Positions 27,675 through 34,046 of a stretch of 34,046 nucleotides of DNA are shown piece after piece. The notes under the pieces are model-generated. The model was not told where the DNA came from, did no database searches, and worked only from the letters and a program-made list of their open reading frames with translations. This stretch comes from Clostridiaceae bacterium (GTDB lineage: Bacteria; Bacillota; Clostridia; Acetivibrionales; DUMB01). Both the position numbers and the translations under genes were made by a program. The stretch spans positions 1 to 34,046 of the forward strand of contig DULF01000177.1 of assembly GCA_012840535.1 (NCBI GenBank), in the 5' to 3' direction. Position 1 is the first letter of the stretch; the number at the start of each line of letters is the position of its first letter.

Positions 27675-27703
27675 ATTGTATTAGAATAATGCATAAGATA
27701 TGA
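27675..27703 (-). promoter_or_regulatory. Candidate SigmaE-type sporulation promoter of ylbJ
   Basis: Minus strand TCATATCT (27703-27696) - 13 bp - AATACAAT (27682-27675), resembling SigE ATATT / CATACAAT. Confidence 0.45.
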
Positions 27704-27868
27704 ATGAAAAATAAGCAGTTTAATCATGATATCCGGTCAATACGCAACTGGTCTTCTCTTTGAAAAGTGAAGGATTCCCACCGGACAACTAAAATGATAT
27801 AATAATGAAAGTATTGTAAAATAGTGTTATATTGCCAAAACCCTACAAAAATTATATTGGAGGTATTT

Positions 27869-30097
27869 ATGCGCAAAAAAATAGAGCTGGATTGGTCGGT
27901 CGGTTTTTGCACCGGTATTGAGGACGTTCCTGAAAAAAGGGTACCTGCTGCAGTACCTGGCGCAGTGCAGCTGGACTGGGCAAGGGTGGAAGGCTGGGAA
28001 GATTACACATACGCAGATAATTACAAACATTATGCCTGGATGGAGGATGTTTACTGGTCTTATGTAACAAAGCTTCAAGTTCCTGAAATTAAAGAGGATG
28101 AATGCCTTTTTTTTGTCTGCATGGGTGTGGATTACAAATTTCAGGTTAAACTGCAGGGGAAAGTTATCCATGAACAGGAAGGAATGTTTACCCCCTTTGA
28201 AATTGATTTAACCGGAAAGGCTGCTCATGAAGATGAACTTGAAATACTGGTTTTTCCGGCTCCAAAGCGCAAAGGCGCCCCTGAAGGAAGAACCGAAGCA
28301 GACCAATGTGTAAAGCCCGCGGTCAGCTATGGATGGGACTGGCACCCAAGACTGGTTCCTCTGGGCATCTGGGATGAGACATACCTTGAAATAAGGCCTG
28401 CTTGTCACATTAAGGACAGCGAGGTATCCTATTGCCTGGATGAGAACCTGGAGAATGCTTTACTTTTTGCAGAGGTCTGGTTAAGCAGTGACAGATACGA
28501 AAAAATCCAATGGGAGTTTTATGACAGGAACGGAAACCTTGTTTTCTGCAGGGAATATTATGACCTGTCCGGGTATGTCCGCATGGAGCAGGCTGTTGAA
28601 AAACCGCAGCTCTGGTGGCCAAATGGGCAGGGAGAACCCGTGCTTTATAAGTCCGTCATTAAGTTAATTGGATTAAACGGCCTTGTGCTGGATAAGAAAG
28701 AATCCAGGGTGGGATTCAGAAGGGTGAAACTGACGATGCATCCGGGAGCATGGGAATACCCTGAAGAATTCCCCAAAACACGCAGTAATCCGCCAATCAC
28801 TTTGGAGATCAACGGAAGACAGATCTTTTGCAAGGGTTCAAACTGGGTTAATCCTGAGATTTTTCCGGGAATTATTACCGATGAAACATACAGGAACCTG
28901 GTGCGCATGGCAAAGGAAGCAAATATGAACCTTTTAAGGTCCTGGGGAGGGGCAATCATAAATAAAGACTCCTTCTTCGAAATCTGTGATGAAGAGGGCA
29001 TTATGGTATGGCAGGAATTTCCTCTGTCATGCAATAATTATATCGGAACACCGGAATACCTTAGAATATTGGATCAGGAATCCAAGTCAATTATAAAGCG
29101 TCTGAGGACTCATCCCAGTGTTGTACTATGGTGCGGCGGCAACGAATTGTTCAATGCCTGGTCGGGAATGACGGATCAATCACTGGCACTGCGCCTTTTA
29201 AACCGCAACTGTTATGACATGGACCCTTCGAGGCCCTTCATTATGACTTCACCTTTGACAGGTATGAAACATGGATATTACAGATTCCGTTATCCGGATG
29301 GCAGGGATGTGTTCCAGGTGATGCCACATACGGTCGCTACTGCATATACTGAATTTGGATGTCCCGGACCGGCAGATGCAGAATACCTGAAGAAGTTTAT
29401 TCCACCGGAGGAACTGTTTCCTCCACGCCCGGGAACTTCATGGGAAGACCATCATGCATTCAATGCATGGCAGTCTCCTGATTGGCTTGGCTTGGACATT
29501 ATTGAACATTATTTCGGCACGTCTGATTCACTGGAGCTGCTGGTAGAAAGAGGACAATGGCTGCAAGCTGAGGGTTATAAATGTATATTTGAAGAAGCCA
29601 GGAGACAGAAGCCGGTTTGTTCCATGGCCCTGAACTGGTGTTATAACGAGCCGTGGCCCACTGCGGCAAATAACAGCATTATCTCATGGAGGACAAAACC
29701 CAAACCGGCCTATTACGCCGTAAAAGCTGCTTTAAGACCTGTACTTGCGAGCGCAAGAATACCCAAGTTTTCCTGGAGGGGAGGAGAGCTTTTTACACCT
29801 GAATTATGGATTCTCAATGATTCACCTGATTGTGTACCGGCCGGAAAAATAAAAGCCTTTTTGCAGATCGGTGAGGAAGAGATTTTTCTTATTGAGTGGA
29901 ATTACCCGATGCTTGAAAGCAATACCAATATGCCAGGTCCAATTGTTCGTTATTGTCTGCCACACAGGGATGTAGACCGAATAAAGTTAGTAGTGAAGGT
30001 TGATGGTTGCCCGGAAATGAATTCTGAGTATACCTTGTTATACAGAGCAACAGAAAGAAAAGAGGATGGAAATCATGTCAGAATGCTGAATTTTTAG
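27869..30097 (+). CDS. Glycoside hydrolase family 2, beta-mannosidase-like
   Basis: LWCGGNELFNAW (acid/base NE) and AYTEFGCPGP (nucleophile E); N-terminal sugar-binding-like domain; ATG 27869 after ttggaggt RBS. Confidence 0.87.
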   Translation: MRKKIELDWSVGFCTGIEDVPEKRVPAAVPGAVQLDWARVEGWEDYTYADNYKHYAWMEDVYWSYVTKLQVPEIKEDECLFFVCMGVDYKFQVKLQGKVIHEQEGMFTPFEIDLTGKAAHEDELEILVFPAPKRKGAPEGRTEADQCVKPAVSYGWDWHPRLVPLGIWDETYLEIRPACHIKDSEVSYCLDENLENALLFAEVWLSSDRYEKIQWEFYDRNGNLVFCREYYDLSGYVRMEQAVEKPQLWWPNGQGEPVLYKSVIKLIGLNGLVLDKKESRVGFRRVKLTMHPGAWEYPEEFPKTRSNPPITLEINGRQIFCKGSNWVNPEIFPGIITDETYRNLVRMAKEANMNLLRSWGGAIINKDSFFEICDEEGIMVWQEFPLSCNNYIGTPEYLRILDQESKSIIKRLRTHPSVVLWCGGNELFNAWSGMTDQSLALRLLNRNCYDMDPSRPFIMTSPLTGMKHGYYRFRYPDGRDVFQVMPHTVATAYTEFGCPGPADAEYLKKFIPPEELFPPRPGTSWEDHHAFNAWQSPDWLGLDIIEHYFGTSDSLELLVERGQWLQAEGYKCIFEEARRQKPVCSMALNWCYNEPWPTAANNSIISWRTKPKPAYYAVKAALRPVLASARIPKFSWRGGELFTPELWILNDSPDCVPAGKIKAFLQIGEEEIFLIEWNYPMLESNTNMPGPIVRYCLPHRDVDRIKLVVKVDGCPEMNSEYTLLYRATERKEDGNHVRMLNF

Positions 30098-30171
30098 GGA
30101 CATAAAGAATAATTTCTAGAAATAATTCTATTTATGATATTACCTAGATTTTACATATAAAGATTTCTGTA

Positions 30172-30214
30172 ATGCCCAAAAGGTTTAAAAAAGCCATTTT
30201 GGGCATGTTTTTTT
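30172..30214 (+). terminator. Terminator downstream of GH2 gene
   Basis: ATGCCCAAAA...ATTTTGGGCAT followed by gTTTTTTT. Confidence 0.85.
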
Positions 30215-30253
30215 ACTTTGTCACAAATTAATCGCATTTTTCAAATCATACTG

Positions 30254-30299
30254 GTTGTACGTACAACATACTTATGGTAATATATATGTACGTACAAAT
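30254..30299 (+). promoter_or_regulatory. Promoter with two AraR-like operators
   Basis: GTTGTACGTACAAC (30254-30267, perfect palindrome) and ATGTACGTACAAAT (30286-30299; core TGTACGTACA); -35 TTGTAC (30255-30260), 17 bp, -10 TAATAT (30278-30283). Confidence 0.8.
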
Positions 30300-30331
30300 T
30301 CGCATATTATACTTTATGAGGGGGTTTTAAA

Positions 30332-31813
30332 ATGATTAACATTCCGGAAGTAAAACTTGGAATTGTTGCTGTAAGCAGAGATTGTTTTCCTATTGAACTC
30401 AGTACAAAAAGGCGTGAAGAAGTTGTAAAAGCTTGCGCAGAGAAAGGTATTGCTATTGAAGAGGTTAAAATTACGGCTGAAAACGAGAAAGATGTTTTAA
30501 AAGCATTGGAAGAGCTTAAAAACGCAAAAGTCAACGCTTTAGTTGTCTACCTTGGAAATTTTGGACCGGAAGGACCTGAAACATTGCTTGCACAAAAGTT
30601 TGAAGGTCCTGTCATGTTTGCTGCAGCGGCTGAAGTATGCGGAGACAACCTTATCGGAGGAAGAGGAGATGCCTTCTGCGGAATGCTCAATGCTTCATAC
30701 AATCTCGGCCTGAGAGGCGTTAAGGCTTACATTCCTGAATACCCGGTTGGAACTCCTGATGAAATAGCCGAAATGATAGCTGACTTTGAAAACATCGCAA
30801 GAGTTATTATTGGACTTTCAAAGCTGAAAATAATAACCTTTGGACCCAGACCGCAAGACTTCTTTGCTTGTAACGCTCCTATCAAGCCGCTTTTCGACCT
30901 GGGAGTTGAAATTATGGAGAACTCAGAGCTGGACCTTTTTGAAGCTTTCAATAACCATGCAAATGATAGCAGAATTTCCGATGTAATAAAAGAAATGGAA
31001 GAAGAACTTGGCGAAGGCAACGCTTACCCCGGAATACTTCCGAAGCTGGCCCAGTTTGAGATTACTCTCAAGGACTGGATGGATAAAAACATTGGAGCGT
31101 CTGAGTTTGTGGTATTTGCAAATAAGTGCTGGCCTGCCTTCCAAACCCAGTTCGGTTTTGTGCCATGCTATGTAAATTCAAGATTTGCAATGAGAGGTAT
31201 ACCCATTGCTTGCGAAACAGATATTTACGGAGCATTAAGCGAATACATTATTACCCTTGCTTCCAATATGCCTGCAGGGTTGCTTGATATAAACAATACA
31301 GTGCCAAAGGATTTATATGAGGAAAATAAGGATAAAGTGGGAGATTATTCATTTACCGATTTGTTCATGGGCTTCCATTGCGGAAATACTTCATCCTGTT
31401 ACCTGAAAAAACCTGAAATGAAGTACCAGTTAATCATGCACAGCTTGCTTGAACCTGATAAGGAACCTAATATTACTAGGGGAACACTTGAAGGAACAAT
31501 AAAACCAGGAGAGATAACATTATTCAGGCTGCAAGGAACTGCTGATTCCAAGCTGAGAAGCTATGTAGCACAAGGAGAAGTATTAGACATTGAACCAAAA
31601 TCATTTGGCGGAATTGGCGTGTTTGCAGTAAAAGAAATGGCCAGATTTTACAGGCATGTGCTGATTGAGAAGAGATTCCCGCACCATGCAGGTGTTGCTT
31701 TCAAGCATATAGGGAAAATATTGTTTGAGGCCATGAAGCTTTTAGGTATCGAGGATATCTCTTTCAATCAGCCAAAAACAATGCTGTACAAGGGAGAGAA
31801 TCCATTTAAATAA
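30332..31813 (+). CDS. L-fucose/L-arabinose isomerase family protein (probable L-arabinose isomerase by context)
   Basis: Fucose-isomerase-like fold: IPIACETDIYGALSEYI, MPAGLLDINN, PHHAGVAFKHIG; precedes araR and araB. Confidence 0.83.
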   Translation: MINIPEVKLGIVAVSRDCFPIELSTKRREEVVKACAEKGIAIEEVKITAENEKDVLKALEELKNAKVNALVVYLGNFGPEGPETLLAQKFEGPVMFAAAAEVCGDNLIGGRGDAFCGMLNASYNLGLRGVKAYIPEYPVGTPDEIAEMIADFENIARVIIGLSKLKIITFGPRPQDFFACNAPIKPLFDLGVEIMENSELDLFEAFNNHANDSRISDVIKEMEEELGEGNAYPGILPKLAQFEITLKDWMDKNIGASEFVVFANKCWPAFQTQFGFVPCYVNSRFAMRGIPIACETDIYGALSEYIITLASNMPAGLLDINNTVPKDLYEENKDKVGDYSFTDLFMGFHCGNTSSCYLKKPEMKYQLIMHSLLEPDKEPNITRGTLEGTIKPGEITLFRLQGTADSKLRSYVAQGEVLDIEPKSFGGIGVFAVKEMARFYRHVLIEKRFPHHAGVAFKHIGKILFEAMKLLGIEDISFNQPKTMLYKGENPFK

Positions 31814-31835
31814 TATCAATAGGTACGGGGTATAA

Positions 31836-32927
31836 ATGTTTAATAATGAAAAACCGAAATACCAAGCGCTAAAAGAATATTTGATTGATACAATTAAATC
31901 CGAAAAGCTAAAACCCGGAGACCAGATTGAAACCGAAATTGAACTTGCGGAGAAATTTGGAGTCAGTAGGCACACCATAAGACAGGCAATAGGGGAATTA
32001 GTTGCTGAAGGCTGGCTTTACCGCGTGCAGGGAAAAGGGACTTTTGTCGACAGAAGGCCTGATATAGCTGCGATAAATTGCAAAACAATCGGCGTTATGA
32101 CTACGTATTTAAATGAATATATTTTCTCTGCAATAATCAGGGGAATAGACAGGATTTTAAGCAGCAAAGGCTATAATATCATACTCAGCTGCACTTATAA
32201 CAGGCATGAAAAAGAAAAAATGTGCATGCATAACATGCTGAATCAGAGAATAGACGGGTTGATTGTCGAGTCTACCAGGAGCGCGCTTCCGAATCCGAAC
32301 CTTCAGCTGTATAAGGAGCTTAGTGCTAGAGGGGTCCCTATTCTGTTTATTCACGGATGCTACAAGGACCTTAATTATTCCTATATAGTTGAGGATGATA
32401 TGCTTGGCGGGTATTTGGCTGCAAAGCACCTTATTGAACTGGGCCATAAGAAAATAGGGGGCATTTTCAAAGTAGACGATATTCAGGGCCACTATAGGTT
32501 TGAAGGTTTTCAGAAAGCTTGCAGCGAATACGGAATAAGCCTGAGTGATTCCAACGTTTTGTGGTTCGATACATTTGACCTGGACTTTAAATTTGAAGCT
32601 TATTCGGGCAATACTATCAAAAATATTGTCCGGAATACTACAGGCATTGTCTGTTATAACGACCAGATAGCTGTAAAGGTATTGGACGCTATTAGAGGAA
32701 TGGGATTATCCGTACCGGAAGATGTTTCAATTGTGAGTTTTGATGATTCGGATTTGGCAACGGCTTCGGAACCGAAACTTACAACCTTGGCGCATCCGAA
32801 AGAGCAGCTTGGTGTAAGGGCGGCAGAATCAATCATACAAATGATAGAAAGAAAAGTAAACTATTTCGGTGAAAAAATTGAGCCGAAGCTTATTGTCCGA
32901 AACAGTACGGCAAAACGTGAAAGTTAG
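31836..32927 (+). CDS. araR: AraR-type transcriptional regulator (GntR HTH + LacI-like ligand domain)
   Basis: GntR HTH KPGDQIETEIELAEKFGVSRHTIRQAIGELVAEGWLYRVQGKGTFV; LacI/PBP1 domain ...LIELGHKKIGGIFKVDDIQGHYRFEGF...DVSIVSFDDSDLA. Confidence 0.92.
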   Translation: MFNNEKPKYQALKEYLIDTIKSEKLKPGDQIETEIELAEKFGVSRHTIRQAIGELVAEGWLYRVQGKGTFVDRRPDIAAINCKTIGVMTTYLNEYIFSAIIRGIDRILSSKGYNIILSCTYNRHEKEKMCMHNMLNQRIDGLIVESTRSALPNPNLQLYKELSARGVPILFIHGCYKDLNYSYIVEDDMLGGYLAAKHLIELGHKKIGGIFKVDDIQGHYRFEGFQKACSEYGISLSDSNVLWFDTFDLDFKFEAYSGNTIKNIVRNTTGIVCYNDQIAVKVLDAIRGMGLSVPEDVSIVSFDDSDLATASEPKLTTLAHPKEQLGVRAAESIIQMIERKVNYFGEKIEPKLIVRNSTAKRES

Positions 32928-32930
32928 AGA

Positions 32931-33047
32931 AAGCTTGGGGAGGAGAAGCGAGGGGACGGCTACTTTGCTTTTCTCGTTGGTGAGACATGGATACGGTTCT
33001 CATGTCTTCAGGATGACTTAGATATGGAGAGCGGTTCCCTTGTCTCC
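32931..33047. repeat. Three tandem hairpins of the GGGGACGGTTCC-type repeat family
   Basis: GAGAAGC...GCTTTTCTC (32943-32975), AGACATG...CATGTCT (32983-33007), GGAGA...TCTCC (33026-33047), each loop carrying an (a/g)(c/g)cgg(t/c)t-like core. Confidence 0.65.
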
Positions 33048-33081
33048 AAGGTATATTTGAGCTGATAGGAGGTATTGAAAA

Positions 33082-34046
33082 ATGGGTAAAAAATATTCAA
33101 TAGGCATTGATTTCGGAACACAGTCAGGAAGGTCCGTACTGGTGGAAGTTGATACCGGGAGAGAGGTTGCGACAGCTGTTAAATATTACCCACATGGTGT
33201 AATTGATGAGTATCTTCCTGATGGTGTTACAAGGCTTGAACCCGACTGGGCGCTGCAGCATCCACAGGATTATCTTGATGTCCTTACTGAGACAATTCCT
33301 GCAATTTTGAAAGAGTCCGGCGTATCACCTGATGATGTTATTGGCATCGGCATTGATTTTACAGCATGTACAATGTTGCCTATAAAAGAAGACGGAACAC
33401 CCCTTTGTTTTATTGATGAGTATAAATCAAATCCACATGCTTACGTAAAGTTATGGAAGCACCATGCAGCCCAGGATGAGGCAAATAAGCTTAATGAAAT
33501 AGCCGAGAAAAGAGGAGAGGAATTTCTTGCTCTCTATGGAGGAAAAATATCATCTGAATGGTTTATTCCCAAAGTATGGCAAATCCTTAACGAAGCTCCT
33601 GAAATTTACGAGGCTGCCGACAAGTTTATAGAAGCCGCGGATTGGACAGTAATGCAGTTAACAGGCCAGGAAAGAAGAAACAGCTGTACTGCTGGTTACA
33701 AAGCCATATGGAATAAGCGAAAGGGCTATCCTTCAAATGAGTTTTTCAAAGCGCTTGATCCCAGGCTGGAAAATGTAATTGACGAGAAAATGAGCAGGGA
33801 CATATATCCTCTTGGCTCGAAAGCAGGAGAATTAACTGAAGCCGCTGCAAAAATGACCGGTTTAAAAGCCGGGACTGCCGTAGCCGTAGCAAATGTTGAT
33901 GCTCATGTCGCAGTACCGGCTGTTGGTATTGTCGAGCCTGGGAAAATGCTTATGATAATGGGTACTTCAACATGCCATATGCTGCTTGGCAATGAAGAAA
34001 AAATGGTCCCGGGCATATGCGGTGTTGTTGAGGATGGAATTATTCC
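33082..34046 (+). CDS. araB: Ribulokinase, N-terminal part (continues beyond window)
   Basis: [46 protein letters not shown]...[18 protein letters not shown]...GTSTCHMLL; aggaggt RBS. Absent from ORF track because no stop in window. Confidence 0.94.
   Translation, partial: MGKKYSIGIDFGTQSGRSVLVEVDTGREVATAVKYYPHGVIDEYLPDGVTRLEPDWALQHPQDYLDVLTETIPAILKESGVSPDDVIGIGIDFTACTMLPIKEDGTPLCFIDEYKSNPHAYVKLWKHHAAQDEANKLNEIAEKRGEEFLALYGGKISSEWFIPKVWQILNEAPEIYEAADKFIEAADWTVMQLTGQERRNSCTAGYKAIWNKRKGYPSNEFFKALDPRLENVIDEKMSRDIYPLGSKAGELTEAAAKMTGLKAGTAVAVANVDAHVAVPAVGIVEPGKMLMIMGTSTCHMLLGNEEKMVPGICGVVEDGII

Noticed and set aside
30107-30128. Near-palindrome gaataatttctagaaataattc
   Set aside because: AT-rich, between the GH2 stop and its terminator, no promoter; probably chance or part of the 3' end.
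1-34046. CRISPR, prophage, toxin-antitoxin or BGC
   Set aside because: No regularly spaced repeats, integrase, phage structural genes, antitoxin pairs or biosynthetic cores were seen on either strand.

Overview
34-kb window of a low-GC, spore-forming Firmicute chromosome (clostridial in character, judged from gene content). Most of it is ordinary housekeeping: polA (3' part), coaE, a lytic transglycosylase, a YvyF-like gene, aroF, cheW, ychF, a HAD phosphatase, a CssRS/HtrA-like envelope-stress module, glgA, nth, rpmB, recG, rsmD-coaD and ylbJ. Two accessory/catabolic blocks stand out. Block (i), ~16.0-24.6 kb, has a UroD-fold protein diverging from a ribose-type ABC importer, with its own LytS/YesM-type kinase and AraC-type response regulator. 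Block (ii), ~27.8-34.0 kb, has a GH2 beta-mannosidase-like enzyme, then an L-fucose/L-arabinose-type isomerase, an AraR-type regulator and ribulokinase (cut by the window end). Most noteworthy items: the block (i) kinase has Asn where the PF06580 phospho-acceptor His is expected (QINPNFLFN instead of QINPHFLFN) while its partner regulator looks intact; a 23-codon SpoVM gene is absent from the ORF track and sits in spoVM/rpmB/recG synteny; a T-box leader (probably Phe-specific) is separated from aroF by ~330 bp of degenerate repeat DNA; a promoter-spanning dyad precedes the YvyF-like gene; two AraR-like operators lie 31 bp apart on a promoter; and a dispersed GGGGACGGTTCC-type hairpin family includes three tandem hairpins inside the ara operon. 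I saw no CRISPR array, intact transposon, prophage, tRNA or rRNA. I cannot demonstrate a wholly new system; the UroD/ABC/non-canonical kinase locus is the best candidate.
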